Shown here: one piece after another, positions 40,443 through 49,358 of the stretch
How the letters are laid out: the number at the start of each line of letters is the position of its first letter
How positions within the stretch are numbered: the stretch's first letter is position 1
NCBI RefSeq assembly: GCF_007993865.1
Contig: NZ_VIUH01000004.1
Span: forward strand, 186,001-250,000
Source: Pseudomonas sp. SJZ079
Lineage (GTDB): Bacteria; Pseudomonadota; Gammaproteobacteria; Pseudomonadales; Pseudomonadaceae
DNA: 64,000 nucleotides
Reading direction: 5' to 3'
The notes under the pieces: model-generated
Database searches by the model: none
What the model was told of the DNA's origin: nothing
What the model saw: the letters and a program-made list of their open reading frames with translations, nothing else
Position numbers and translations under genes: made by a program

Positions 40443-41099
40443 TTAACCGGCAGCGCGGGTCTGGTCCAGCACCAACTCGACACCCAATTGGCCCGACAGG
40501 CAGGGCCAGCGCTTCCAGGCCGCTTCGGTGTGTGGGTCGCTCAGGCGCCTGCGGTAGGCCACCACCGAGTCCTGGGCGAAGCTGGCGTCATCGAGCATGC
40601 CGTCTACCGCGTGGTGCACGGCCTCATCCAATTGATTGGCGAAGGGCTCGCCGATCAATTGATGGGCGATCAGGTTGGCCACCGTGGTGTCCAGTGGGAT
40701 CAGTGGCTGACCGAGGTGCGTGATGTAGCGGTCGTTGACTTCCTCGACCAGGCGATGGGCCAGGTAGGCCTCATCGAGCAGGCCGTCGAGGCCGTCATGC
40801 CCAGCCATCAGGGCCGGCGGTTGGACAAAGTACTGCTCGGCGATCTTCAGCACCGGTTTGATCTGCGCCTCGATCCCGGCTTCGCGAGCGACCTGATTGG
40901 CCGCCTCCAGCACATCCGGGACTTGTTCGATATAAGCCATGACGAAGCGCGTCAGCACGCCCAACGCATCATCGCTCGGCAGGCGTATCGAGGGGTGCAG
41001 GTGGTCGATTTGAGCCTGCAGTAGCCGGGCAAGCAGGCCGCTGCTGGCCTCATGTTGCTGGGCGCGCTGGATCAGTTCGCGCAAGGCGGGGGTGTTCAT
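40443..41099 (-). CDS. Conserved hypothetical protein (PA0104-like)
   Basis: A 218-residue soluble, mostly helical protein with no signal peptide. It has no motif I can name; blocks such as LPSDDALGVLTRFVMAYIEQVPDVLEAANQVAREAG and NRYITHLGQPLIPLD-like RYITHLGQPLIPLDTTVANLI stand out. Position between the beta-carbonic anhydrase and coxB matches PA0104. It is on the opposite strand from both neighbours. Function unknown. Confidence 0.8.
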   Translation of the reverse strand: MNTPALRELIQRAQQHEASSGLLARLLQAQIDHLHPSIRLPSDDALGVLTRFVMAYIEQVPDVLEAANQVAREAGIEAQIKPVLKIAEQYFVQPPALMAGHDGLDGLLDEAYLAHRLVEEVNDRYITHLGQPLIPLDTTVANLIAHQLIGEPFANQLDEAVHHAVDGMLDDASFAQDSVVAYRRRLSDPHTEAAWKRWPCLSGQLGVELVLDQTRAAG

Positions 41100-41460
41100 G
41101 GCGTCTCCTGAAATGATTGCATGGGCGTGAACCTTAGCTGGCTGGACGCAATTGCTAAGACGCGATTGTCATAATTTTTTAATACTTATGCGAGCGCGCT
41201 ATAACGCGGCGCAGTCGATTTTATCCCCTCGATGACGGGCGTGGCGTTTAGGACAAGCCTTGCGGGGCTTTGGTCATTTTCGTTTTGGCGTTGCGAGGTG
41301 GAAGACCCCGTCTATACTCGAACTCGAAAGACAGTACTTGATGGAACCGGACGGGCTTCGGCACGGAGAGGTTTCGACAGTGGTCGCCAGAGGTTGGCAG
41401 TCGATCCCTTTGCCGCAGGCACCGCCGGCGGGATAACAAGAATCATAAGGGGAACCCGCA
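41100..41460 (+). promoter_or_regulatory. Promoter region of the aa3 oxidase operon
   Basis: This 361-bp gap separates the divergent hypothetical gene and coxB and holds no gene. A likely promoter is TTGCGA (41291-41296), 16-bp spacer, TATACT (41313-41318), with C before it making CTATACT, the -10 form preferred by RpoS. Transcription from here leaves a 135-nt leader. AAGGGGAA precedes the coxB ATG. In P. aeruginosa the aa3 oxidase is starvation- and RpoS-induced, which fits. Confidence 0.6.
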
Positions 41461-42585
41461 ATGACGCGACATCCACGAGTTTGGATGGGCCTCCTGCTGT
41501 GGTTGGCATTTGGCGCGGCGCAAGCCGAATGGGGCGTCAATATGGCACCCGGCGCCACCGAGGTCAGCCGCTCAGTTTTTGACTTGCACATGACCATCTT
41601 CTGGATCTGCGTAGTGATTGGCGTGGTGGTGTTCGGCGCCATGTTCTGGTCGATGTTGATCCACCGTCGCTCCACTGGACAGGAACCCGCGCACTTTCAC
41701 GAAAGCACCACGGTAGAGATTCTCTGGACCGTGGTGCCCTTGGTGATTCTGGTGCTGATGGCGATCCCCGCAACCAAGACCCTGATCGATATCTACGACA
41801 GTTCGGAATCCGAGCTGGATATTCAGGTCACCGGTTACCAGTGGAAGTGGCACTACAAATACTTGGGACAGGACGTTGAGTACTTCAGCAACCTGACCAC
41901 GCCGTCCGAGCAGATCCACAACAAAGCCGAAAAGGGCGAGCACTACTTGCTGGAGGTCGATGAGCCCCTGGTGGTGCCGGTCGGCACCAAGGTGCGCTTT
42001 TTGATCACCTCGGCCGATGTCATCCACTCCTGGTGGGTGCCGGCGCTGGCGGTGAAGAAGGACGCCATTCCCGGTTTCGTCAACGAGTCATGGACGCGGG
42101 TCGACGAGCCTGGGCTGTATCGCGGCCAGTGCGCCGAGCTGTGCGGCAAGGACCATGGTTTCATGCCGATCGTGGTCGAGGTCAAGACGAAAGAGGATTT
42201 CGCCGCCTGGCTGGCCGAACGCAAGCAAGCGTCTGCAGCCGAGAAGGAACTGACCAGCAAGGAATGGACCCAGGAAGAACTCCTGGCCCGTGGCGAGAAG
42301 GCCTACAACACCACCTGCGCCGCCTGTCACCAGGCCACGGGAGAAGGCCTGCCGCCGATGTTCCCGGCGTTGAAAGGCTCTGCCATCGCCACCGGCCCGG
42401 TCGAGGGACATATCGGTATCGTGGTCAACGGCAAGCCGGGCACCGCCATGGCCGCCTTCGGCAAGCAACTGTCGGAAGTCGATATCGCCGCCATCATCAC
42501 CTACGAACGCAATGCCTGGGGCAACAAGGTTGGTGACATGGTCACGCCCAAGGACATTCTCACGTTCAAACAGGCTCAGGAGTAA
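41461..42585 (+). CDS. coxB: Cytochrome c oxidase subunit II with one cytochrome c domain
   Basis: A 374-residue CuA subunit of the aa3 oxidase. After a signal peptide and two membrane helices, the cupredoxin domain carries the CuA site C224-x3-C228-x3-H232-x2-M235. A C-terminal cytochrome c domain has C286-A-A-C-H290, so the oxidase takes electrons as a caa3 type. It receives electrons from soluble cytochrome c and passes them to subunit I. It begins the coxBA-ctaG-coxC operon. Confidence 0.95.
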   Translation: MTRHPRVWMGLLLWLAFGAAQAEWGVNMAPGATEVSRSVFDLHMTIFWICVVIGVVVFGAMFWSMLIHRRSTGQEPAHFHESTTVEILWTVVPLVILVLMAIPATKTLIDIYDSSESELDIQVTGYQWKWHYKYLGQDVEYFSNLTTPSEQIHNKAEKGEHYLLEVDEPLVVPVGTKVRFLITSADVIHSWWVPALAVKKDAIPGFVNESWTRVDEPGLYRGQCAELCGKDHGFMPIVVEVKTKEDFAAWLAERKQASAAEKELTSKEWTQEELLARGEKAYNTTCAACHQATGEGLPPMFPALKGSAIATGPVEGHIGIVVNGKPGTAMAAFGKQLSEVDIAAIITYERNAWGNKVGDMVTPKDILTFKQAQE

Positions 42586-42589
42586 GGAC

Positions 42590-44194
42590 ATGAGTGCAGT
42601 GATCGATACGGATCATAAAGGTCATGGCCGTGCCGGGGATGACCATCACCACGGACCGGCCAAAGGTCTGATGCGTTGGGTGCTGACCACCAACCATAAA
42701 GACATCGGCACCATGTACCTGTGGTTCAGCTTCGCCATGTTCCTGCTGGGCGGCAGCATGGCCATGGTGATCCGCGCCGAGCTGTTCCAACCCGGCTTGC
42801 AGATCGTGCAGCCGGAATTCTTCAATCAGATGACCACCATGCATGGCCTGATCATGGTCTTCGGTGCGGTGATGCCGGCGTTCGTCGGCCTCGCCAACTG
42901 GATGATTCCACTGATGATCGGCGCGCCGGACATGGCTTTGCCGCGGATGAACAACTTCAGCTTCTGGCTGCTGCCAGCAGCCTTCAGCCTGCTGGTGTCG
43001 ACCCTGTTCACCGCAGGCGGCGGGCCGAACTTCGGCTGGACCTTCTACGCGCCGTTGTCCACCACCTACGCGCCGGAAAGCGTCACCTACTTCATCTTCG
43101 CCATCCACCTGATGGGCATCAGTTCGATCATGGGGGCGATCAACGTGGTCGCCACCATCCTCAACCTGCGCGCGCCGGGCATGACCCTGATGAAGATGCC
43201 GTTGTTCGTCTGGACCTGGTTGATCACCGCCTTCCTGCTGATTGCGGTGATGCCGGTGCTGGCCGGGTGCGTGACCATGATGCTGATGGACATCCACTTC
43301 GGTACCAGCTTCTTCAGTGCCGCCGGTGGTGGCGATCCGGTGCTGTTCCAGCATGTGTTCTGGTTCTTCGGCCACCCCGAGGTGTATATCATGATCCTGC
43401 CCGCCTTCGGCGCGGTCAGCTCGATCATTCCGGCCTTCGCGCGCAAGCCGCTGTTCGGCTACACCTCGATGGTCTACGCCACCGCGTCCATCGCCTTCCT
43501 CTCGTTTATCGTCTGGGCGCACCACATGTTCACCGTGGGCATTCCGCTCACCGGCGAGCTGTTCTTCATGTACGCCACCCTGCTGATCGCCGTGCCCACC
43601 GGGGTCAAGGTGTTCAACTGGGCGAGTACCATGTGGCGCGGTTCGATGACCTTCGAGACGCCGATGCTGTTCGCCGTGGCCTTCGTCATTCTGTTCACCA
43701 TTGGTGGCTTCTCCGGGTTGATGCTGGCCATCGCCCCGGCGGACTTCCAGTACCACGACACCTATTTCGTGGTGGCGCACTTCCACTACGTGCTGGTGCC
43801 GGGGGCGATATTCGGCATCTTCGCCTCGGCCTACTTCTGGCTGCCGAAGTGGACCGGGCACATGTATGACGAGACCCTCGGCAAGCTGCATTTCTGGATG
43901 AGCTTCATCGGCATGAACATGGCGTTCTTCCCGATGCACTTCGTCGGTCTGGCCGGCATGCCACGGCGGATTCCCGACTACAACATGATGTTCGCCAACT
44001 TCAACATGGTCTCCTCGATTGGTGCCTTCATGTTCGGCACGACCCAGCTGTTGTTCCTGTTTATCGTCATCAAGTGCATCCGTGGCGGCAAGCCCGCTGC
44101 GGCCAAACCGTGGGACGGGGCCGACGGGCTGGAGTGGACGGTGCCTTCGCCGGCGCCCTATCACACCTTTCAGACTCCGCCGGACGTGAAGTGA
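42590..44194 (+). CDS. coxA: Cytochrome c oxidase subunit I
   Basis: A 534-residue heme-copper subunit with 12 predicted helices. The active-site GHPEV (G261-H262-P263-E264) has the A1-type Glu; HHMFT (two Cu-B His) and VAHFHYVLVPGA are standard. The D-channel region is NWMIPLMIGAPDMALPRMNN. An N-terminal His-rich stretch (GRAGDDHHHGPA) precedes the first helix. ATG 42590 follows coxB by 4 bp with AAGGA. It reduces O2 and pumps protons. Confidence 0.97.
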   Translation: MSAVIDTDHKGHGRAGDDHHHGPAKGLMRWVLTTNHKDIGTMYLWFSFAMFLLGGSMAMVIRAELFQPGLQIVQPEFFNQMTTMHGLIMVFGAVMPAFVGLANWMIPLMIGAPDMALPRMNNFSFWLLPAAFSLLVSTLFTAGGGPNFGWTFYAPLSTTYAPESVTYFIFAIHLMGISSIMGAINVVATILNLRAPGMTLMKMPLFVWTWLITAFLLIAVMPVLAGCVTMMLMDIHFGTSFFSAAGGGDPVLFQHVFWFFGHPEVYIMILPAFGAVSSIIPAFARKPLFGYTSMVYATASIAFLSFIVWAHHMFTVGIPLTGELFFMYATLLIAVPTGVKVFNWASTMWRGSMTFETPMLFAVAFVILFTIGGFSGLMLAIAPADFQYHDTYFVVAHFHYVLVPGAIFGIFASAYFWLPKWTGHMYDETLGKLHFWMSFIGMNMAFFPMHFVGLAGMPRRIPDYNMMFANFNMVSSIGAFMFGTTQLLFLFIVIKCIRGGKPAAAKPWDGADGLEWTVPSPAPYHTFQTPPDVK

Positions 44195-44251
44195 TGACGA
44201 ACGCAGGCAGGCGCGTCAGCTGCCCTACGCATTCGCGGAGAGGGCTCGGCC

Positions 44252-44800
44252 ATGAGTGAAGCGCTCGGTACCCGTCGCCTGGTGCTGCGTTTGTCACTGG
44301 TGGTGGTGGCGATGTTTGCCTTCGGTTTTGCCTTGGTGCCGATCTACGACGTGATGTGCCAGGCCTTTGGTATCAACGGCAAGACTGCCGGGGTCTACAG
44401 CGGCGCCCAAGTAGTGGATCAGCAACGTCAGGTGCGCGTGCAGTTTCTCGCCACCAACGCGGCAGGTATGTCCTGGGAGTTTCGCGCCAAGGCCGATGAT
44501 TTGCTGGTGCATCCGGGGGGCAGTAACGAGATGTTGTTCGTCGCGTTCAACCCCACCGACCGGCCGATGACTGCCCAGGCCATTCCCAGCGTGGCGCCAT
44601 CCAAGGCGGCTGCCTTCTTTCACAAGACCGAATGCTTCTGTTTCACCCAGCAGGTGTTGCAACCGGGCGAGCGCATCGAAATGCCAGTGCGCTTCATTGT
44701 CGACCGCGACCTGCCGGCAGACGTGCACCACCTGACCCTGGCTTACACTCTATTTGATGTCACTGCGCGTAAACCGCCTGTCGCCCAGGTGAGCCAATAA
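44252..44800 (+). CDS. ctaG: Cytochrome c oxidase assembly protein CtaG/Cox11
   Basis: A 182-residue copper chaperone that loads Cu-B in subunit I. One N-terminal helix anchors it; the periplasmic domain has the copper motif CFCF (in TECFCFTQQVL). FYKTECFCF-like context and ending DRDLPADVHHLTLAYTLFDV are typical. It lies between coxA and coxC as in PA0105-PA0108. The 57-bp gap before it carries only a 21-codon frame that overlaps the ctaG start. Confidence 0.95.
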   Translation: MSEALGTRRLVLRLSLVVVAMFAFGFALVPIYDVMCQAFGINGKTAGVYSGAQVVDQQRQVRVQFLATNAAGMSWEFRAKADDLLVHPGGSNEMLFVAFNPTDRPMTAQAIPSVAPSKAAAFFHKTECFCFTQQVLQPGERIEMPVRFIVDRDLPADVHHLTLAYTLFDVTARKPPVAQVSQ

Positions 44801-44811
44801 GGAGAACAAAG

Positions 44812-45699
44812 ATGGCGTCTCACGAGCAGTATTACGTTCCGGCCCAAAGCAAGTGGCCGATCATCGCTACCCTCGGCCTGCTGATCACGGTCTATGGGCT
44901 CGGCACCTGGTTTAACGACATGAAGGCGGGGCGGCCGGAGTCCAGCGGCCCGCTGATCTTCTTTGTCGGCGGCCTGTTTGTCGCGTACATGCTGTTCGGC
45001 TGGTTTGGCACCGTGATCAAGGAGAGCCGTTCCGGTATGTACAGCGGCCAGATGGATCGCTCGTTCCGTTGGGGCATGAGCTGGTTCATCTTCTCCGAGG
45101 TGATGTTCTTCGCGGCGTTCTTCGGCGTGCTGTTCTACGTGCGCAACCTCGCCGGGCCCTGGCTCGGCGGCGAGGGTGCCAAGGGCGTGGCGCATATGCT
45201 GTGGCCGAGCTTCGAGTTCACCTGGCCGCTGCTCAATAACCCGGACTCCAAGCTGTTCCCGCCACCGAGCGACATCATCGACCCTTGGCGCCTACCGCTG
45301 CTCAACACCGTGTTGCTGGTGTCGTCCAGCTTCACCCTGACCTTCGCCCACCATGCGCTACGCAAGAACCACCGCACGCCACTGAAACTCTGGTTGGCGC
45401 TAACCATTCTGCTCGGCGCCGCGTTCTTGGTGTTTCAGGCTGAGGAATACGTGCATGCCTACACCGAGTTGGGTCTGACTCTGGGTTCGGGTATCTACGG
45501 TGCGACCTTCTTCATGCTCACTGGCTTTCACGGCGCCCACGTCACCTTGGGCGCAATCATGCTGACAGTGATGTTGATCCGTATCCTGCGCGGGCATTTC
45601 AACCCCGATCAGCACTTCGGCTTCGAGGCCGCCGCTTGGTACTGGCACTTCGTCGACGTGGTGTGGCTAGGGCTGTTTACCTTTGTCTATGTGCTGTAG
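44812..45699 (+). CDS. coxC: Cytochrome c oxidase subunit III
   Basis: A 295-residue subunit with seven predicted helices. WGMSWFIFSEVMFFAAFFG and LTGFHGAHVTLGAIML and WYWHFVDVVWLGLFTFVYVL are the family hallmarks. It stabilises subunit I and the D-channel proton uptake. AAGGAGA precedes the ATG. It ends the oxidase structural operon and is convergent with a small membrane gene. Confidence 0.95.
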   Translation: MASHEQYYVPAQSKWPIIATLGLLITVYGLGTWFNDMKAGRPESSGPLIFFVGGLFVAYMLFGWFGTVIKESRSGMYSGQMDRSFRWGMSWFIFSEVMFFAAFFGVLFYVRNLAGPWLGGEGAKGVAHMLWPSFEFTWPLLNNPDSKLFPPPSDIIDPWRLPLLNTVLLVSSSFTLTFAHHALRKNHRTPLKLWLALTILLGAAFLVFQAEEYVHAYTELGLTLGSGIYGATFFMLTGFHGAHVTLGAIMLTVMLIRILRGHFNPDQHFGFEAAAWYWHFVDVVWLGLFTFVYVL

Positions 45700-45766
45700 C
45701 GCGGCCTTGTCGCCTGAGCGCCGCACGCCGAGCTCATGGGTTTCATGGGGCCGCCCCGCGAGCCCG

Positions 45767-45970
45767 TTACCAGGTGACGTGGGGGCTCAACTGGCCACTG
45801 TAGAAGCCCCAGGCAATCAGCCCGACGGTAATGGCCGTGAGTGTCACGCGAATGGTCAGCGCATTGACCACCCGTGAACTACGGCCCTCGTCCTTGACCA
45901 GGAAGAATAAACCGCTGAACAGGCTGACCAGGGTGGCCAGGAGAAAGAGGATGATCGCGGCCTTGAGCAT
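45767..45970 (-). CDS. Twin-transmembrane protein, DUF2909
   Basis: A 67-residue membrane protein with two helices (about residues 3-24 and 42-60) and a short cytoplasmic loop (KDEGRSSRVVNALTIRV). The family is almost always in cox clusters between coxC and surf1, on the opposite strand; its role in oxidase assembly is presumed but not shown. It is divergent from surf1 across 75 bp. Corresponds to PA0109. Confidence 0.88.
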   Translation of the reverse strand: MLKAAIILFLLATLVSLFSGLFFLVKDEGRSSRVVNALTIRVTLTAITVGLIAWGFYSGQLSPHVTW

Positions 45971-46045
45971 GCGTGACTCCGGGGGAAGGGGAATGCGCTG
46001 TAGCCGCAGTATAACCAGCTTCGCCGGGGCATTTGGGAGATACCC

Positions 46046-46777
46046 ATGAGCGCCTTTCGTCCTGGCTATTTGCCCAGCCTGTTGGTCGTGCTGCTGCTGC
46101 CGACGCTAGTCGGCTTGGGCTTCTGGCAGCTGGCACGGGCGGAAGAAAAGCGCCAGCTGTTGGCTGCGCAGCAGGTGCAGCAGCTAGCCGCACCGATCAG
46201 CGTTGGCGAGCTCGAAGGTCATCCTGATCCGGCCTACACCCGAGTCCAGCTGTTCGGACAATTCGACGCTCAGCACAGTTTGCTGCTGGATAACCGCACC
46301 CGTGGCGGCCAGGCCGGCGTGGAGATTCTGCAGCCCTTCTACGACCAGAACAGTGGCCTGTGGCTGCTGCTCAATCGCGGTTGGTTACCCTGGCCGGATC
46401 GAAGGATAACCCCGAGTTTCACCACCCCGGAAACGCCGCTGAGCCTGACCGCCTGGGTCTATGTCTCGCTGGGCGACACCTTGCAGCTGCAACAAGCACC
46501 AGCGGGGAAGGATTGGCCTCGGCTGATCACGCGGGTCGAGCCGCAGGCGCTCTGGCAGCAACTGGGCCGTGCCGGATTGAGCCATGAGTTGCGCCTGTAC
46601 TCCGGCCCGGCATCCTTTCAGGTCGACTGGCCGGTCGTCGCCATGAGTCCGGATAAGCATTTGGGCTATGCCGTGCAATGGTTCGCCTTGGCGGCGACGC
46701 TGTTCGGTCTGTTCATCTATCTTGGTTTACATAACGCGCGGGAGACTCGCCATGAATCCAGCCATCGCCCTGCCTGA
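46046..46777 (+). CDS. SURF1-family oxidase assembly protein
   Basis: A 243-residue protein with an N-terminal helix (PSLLVVLLLPTLVGLGFWQLARAEEK), a periplasmic domain with the LLDNRTRGGQAGVEIL segment, and a C-terminal helix. SURF1 helps heme a insertion into subunit I. It is the first gene of a second assembly operon (surf1, PA0111-like, ctaA, cyoE, sco). It overlaps the next gene by 26 bp. Confidence 0.92.
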   Translation: MSAFRPGYLPSLLVVLLLPTLVGLGFWQLARAEEKRQLLAAQQVQQLAAPISVGELEGHPDPAYTRVQLFGQFDAQHSLLLDNRTRGGQAGVEILQPFYDQNSGLWLLLNRGWLPWPDRRITPSFTTPETPLSLTAWVYVSLGDTLQLQQAPAGKDWPRLITRVEPQALWQQLGRAGLSHELRLYSGPASFQVDWPVVAMSPDKHLGYAVQWFALAATLFGLFIYLGLHNARETRHESSHRPA

Positions 46778-47336
46778 AACGCCTACACAGCCCCGTCGGC
46801 GCGGCCGCTGGCAGTTGCTGCTGCTGTTGGCCATCGTCATCGGGCCGATGCTCCTGGCCAGTGCCATGTATCAGTGGCGCTTCTGGGTGCCGGAAAGCCG
46901 CAGTTATCACGGTGAGTTGATCGGCAATGGTCAGACCCGCGCAGACCTGGGCGTAGTGGCTGGCGAAGAAACGCGCTGGCAACTCCTGGTCACCGCGCCA
47001 AGCATTTGCGATACGGATTGCCGGCAACTGGTATTTCTCGCCCGGCAAATCCATATCGGTCTTAATCGTGACGCCTCGCGTGCCTCTCATGCCCTGGCCA
47101 GCACTCAGCCGCTGAGTGCCGACTACGACGCCGAGTTGCGTCGCGGCTATCCGCAATTGGTCCGTTTTCAGCTGGAACCCCGGGCCTATGGGCTAATCGC
47201 CGGTGAAACCGAGGCTGCGCAACTATGGATCGTCGACCCGCTCGGCAATCTGGTGCTGCGCTACGACGCCAGCAGCAAAGGCAAAGGGGTCCTCGACGAC
47301 CTACGCTATCTGTTGAAGATTTCCCAAATTGACTAA
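46752..47336 (+). CDS. Cytochrome oxidase cluster membrane protein (PA0111-like)
   Basis: A 194-residue protein with one N-terminal helix (GRWQLLLLLAIVIGPMLLASAMY) and a periplasmic domain that looks like a degenerate thioredoxin/Sco fold (LLVTAPSICDTDCRQLVFLARQIHIGL). Two cysteines (CDTDC) recall a Sco-like CxxxC, so copper delivery or thiol chemistry is possible. ATG 46752 overlaps the surf1 end. Only seen in cox clusters; role inferred from context. Confidence 0.85.
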   Translation: MNPAIALPETPTQPRRRGRWQLLLLLAIVIGPMLLASAMYQWRFWVPESRSYHGELIGNGQTRADLGVVAGEETRWQLLVTAPSICDTDCRQLVFLARQIHIGLNRDASRASHALASTQPLSADYDAELRRGYPQLVRFQLEPRAYGLIAGETEAAQLWIVDPLGNLVLRYDASSKGKGVLDDLRYLLKISQID

Positions 47337-47360
47337 CTGGCTGTTGGACAAGGATCAGCG

Positions 47361-48422
47361 ATGACTAAGCCTGGTTACCGAGTGGCTTTGTTTGCCACCT
47401 TGCTGGCCTTACTGGTGGTCATGCTCGGGGCCTATACCCGGCTGAGCCACGCGGGCCTCGGTTGCCCGGATTGGCCTGGCTGTTATGGCTTTATCGGGGT
47501 GCCGATGAGCGAGCATAAACAGGGGTTGGCCGAGGTGCGTTTCCCCGAGGCGCCGGTGGAAGTGGCCAAGGGCTGGTATGAGATGATCCATCGCTATTTT
47601 GCCGGTAGCCTCGGCCTGGCGATTCTCGGCCTGGCCGTGCATGCTCTGCGCCGCCGGGGGGCAGCGGGCCAGCCGTTCAAGCTACCGCTGCTGTTGCTCG
47701 GTCTGGTGATCCTGCAAGCGGCGTTCGGCATGTGGACGGTTACCCTCAAACTCTGGCCGCAGGTGGTTACCGCTCACCTGCTCGGCGGTTTCGCTACGCT
47801 CAGCCTGCTCTTTCTGCTGACCCTGCGCTTGTCCGGTTCGGCGCCCGCTTTGTCCAACCCATCCTCGCGCCTGCGCAGCCTGGCGGCTGCCGGCTTGGCC
47901 CTGGTGATTGCCCAGGTCGCCCTTGGCGGCTGGGTCAGCAGCAACTACGCGGCAGTCGCCTGCGTGGATCTGCCGACCTGTCATGGCCAGTGGTGGCCGG
48001 CGATGGACTTCGCCAATGGCTTCCATCTGTCCCAGCATATCGGCCCGAACTATCTGGGCGGCCAACTCGACAGCGAGGCGCGCACTGCTATCCACATGAC
48101 CCATCGCCTGGGCGCCTTGGTTGTCAGTCTGTTGTTACTGCTGCTCGCCTGGCAGCTGCGCCGTAGTGGTCTGCCGCGCCTCGCCGCCTTGCTGTTACTG
48201 GCGTTGGCGACCCAGGTCGGCCTGGGTATGAGCAACGTGATCTTTCACCTGCCCTTGCTGATTGCGGTGGCGCATAACCTCGGTGGTGCGGTATTGCTGC
48301 TGACTATGGTGTTGATCAATTACCGCGTGCGTGCGGTTATGGCGGTAACCGCCGAGGCCGCGCACCTGCAGACTGGCGACGCGACGACCCGGACCGACTT
48401 CGCGGCGTTGTCGAGCAAATAA
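47361..48422 (+). CDS. ctaA: Heme A synthase (COX15/CtaA)
   Basis: A 353-residue eight-helix membrane enzyme that oxidises the heme O methyl group to give heme A. It has MLGAYTRLSHAGLGCPDWPGCYG with a conserved cysteine pair, EMIHRYFAG (heme His), and a second CVDLPTCHGQWWP cysteine pair. AAGGA precedes the ATG. It acts with CyoE just downstream. Homologue of PA0112. Confidence 0.94.
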   Translation: MTKPGYRVALFATLLALLVVMLGAYTRLSHAGLGCPDWPGCYGFIGVPMSEHKQGLAEVRFPEAPVEVAKGWYEMIHRYFAGSLGLAILGLAVHALRRRGAAGQPFKLPLLLLGLVILQAAFGMWTVTLKLWPQVVTAHLLGGFATLSLLFLLTLRLSGSAPALSNPSSRLRSLAAAGLALVIAQVALGGWVSSNYAAVACVDLPTCHGQWWPAMDFANGFHLSQHIGPNYLGGQLDSEARTAIHMTHRLGALVVSLLLLLLAWQLRRSGLPRLAALLLLALATQVGLGMSNVIFHLPLLIAVAHNLGGAVLLLTMVLINYRVRAVMAVTAEAAHLQTGDATTRTDFAALSSK

Positions 48423-48446
48423 CAAGAACGATCGAGGAGAGAGCTG

Positions 48447-49346
48447 ATGGCGACGCTATTGCACAAAGAGCAAACCCACGCCAGCTGGCGCGACTACCTG
48501 GAACTGACCAAACCACGGGTGGTGGTGCTGATGCTGATCACGTCATTGGTCGGCATGTTCCTCGCCACCCGCGCCGGGGTGCCCTGGCAGGTGCTGATCT
48601 TCGGCAACCTGGGCATCGGTCTGTGTGCTGGCGCAGCGGCGGCGGTCAACCATGTGGTAGATCGCCGTATCGACTCGATCATGGCGCGCACCCACAAGCG
48701 CCCGTTGGCCGAGGGGCGGGTATCGCCGGCGGCGGCGCTGAGTTTCGCCCTGGTGCTCGCCGTATCTGGGCTGGTGCTGCTGCTGAGTTTTACCAATGAG
48801 CTGGCGGCGTGGCTGACCCTGGCCTCGCTACTGGGTTATGCGGTGATTTATACCGGTTTTCTCAAGCGCGCCACACCGCAGAACATCGTCATCGGTGGTT
48901 TGGCCGGCGCTGCACCCCCGCTGCTCGGCTGGGTCGCGGTCACCGGCCAGATAACCGCCGAACCGCTGCTGTTGGTATTGATCATCTTCGCCTGGACGCC
49001 ACCGCACTTCTGGGCCCTGGCCATCCACCGCAAGGAAGAGTACGCCAAAGCCGATATCCCGATGCTGCCGGTGACTCACGGCGAGCACTACACCAAGGTG
49101 CATATCCTGCTGTACACCGCGATGATGATCGCGGTCAGCCTGCTGCCGTTTGTCATCCACATGAGCGGGCTGCTCTACCTGTTGTGTGCCATCGGTCTGG
49201 GTGCTCGCTTCATGCACTGGGCCTGGGTGCTGTACCGTGACAGCAAACCGCACGCGGCGATCAACACCTTCAAGTACAGTATCTGGTACCTGTTCCTGTT
49301 GTTTATCGCCCTGCTGGTCGATCATTACTTGCTGCTTAATCTGTAA
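48447..49346 (+). CDS. cyoE: Protoheme IX farnesyltransferase (heme O synthase)
   Basis: A 299-residue UbiA-type prenyltransferase with about nine helices. The diphosphate-binding motif [20 protein letters not shown] and the second acidic motif FKYS-region are seen; [29 protein letters not shown] is diagnostic. It adds a farnesyl group to heme b. GAGGAGAGA precedes the ATG, which is 24 bp after ctaA. Also known as ctaB. Confidence 0.95.
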   Translation: MATLLHKEQTHASWRDYLELTKPRVVVLMLITSLVGMFLATRAGVPWQVLIFGNLGIGLCAGAAAAVNHVVDRRIDSIMARTHKRPLAEGRVSPAAALSFALVLAVSGLVLLLSFTNELAAWLTLASLLGYAVIYTGFLKRATPQNIVIGGLAGAAPPLLGWVAVTGQITAEPLLLVLIIFAWTPPHFWALAIHRKEEYAKADIPMLPVTHGEHYTKVHILLYTAMMIAVSLLPFVIHMSGLLYLLCAIGLGARFMHWAWVLYRDSKPHAAINTFKYSIWYLFLLFIALLVDHYLLLNL

Positions 49347-49358
49347 ATCGTTGGTGCC

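Noticed and set aside
42566..44164. Long minus-strand open frame opposite coxA
   Set aside because: His/Glu/Gln-rich nonsense sequence; antisense shadow of a clear subunit I gene.
44194..44259. 21-codon frame between coxA and ctaG
   Set aside because: It overlaps the coxA stop and the ctaG start, has no hydrophobic helix as known small oxidase assembly proteins do, and looks Arg/Gly-rich by chance.
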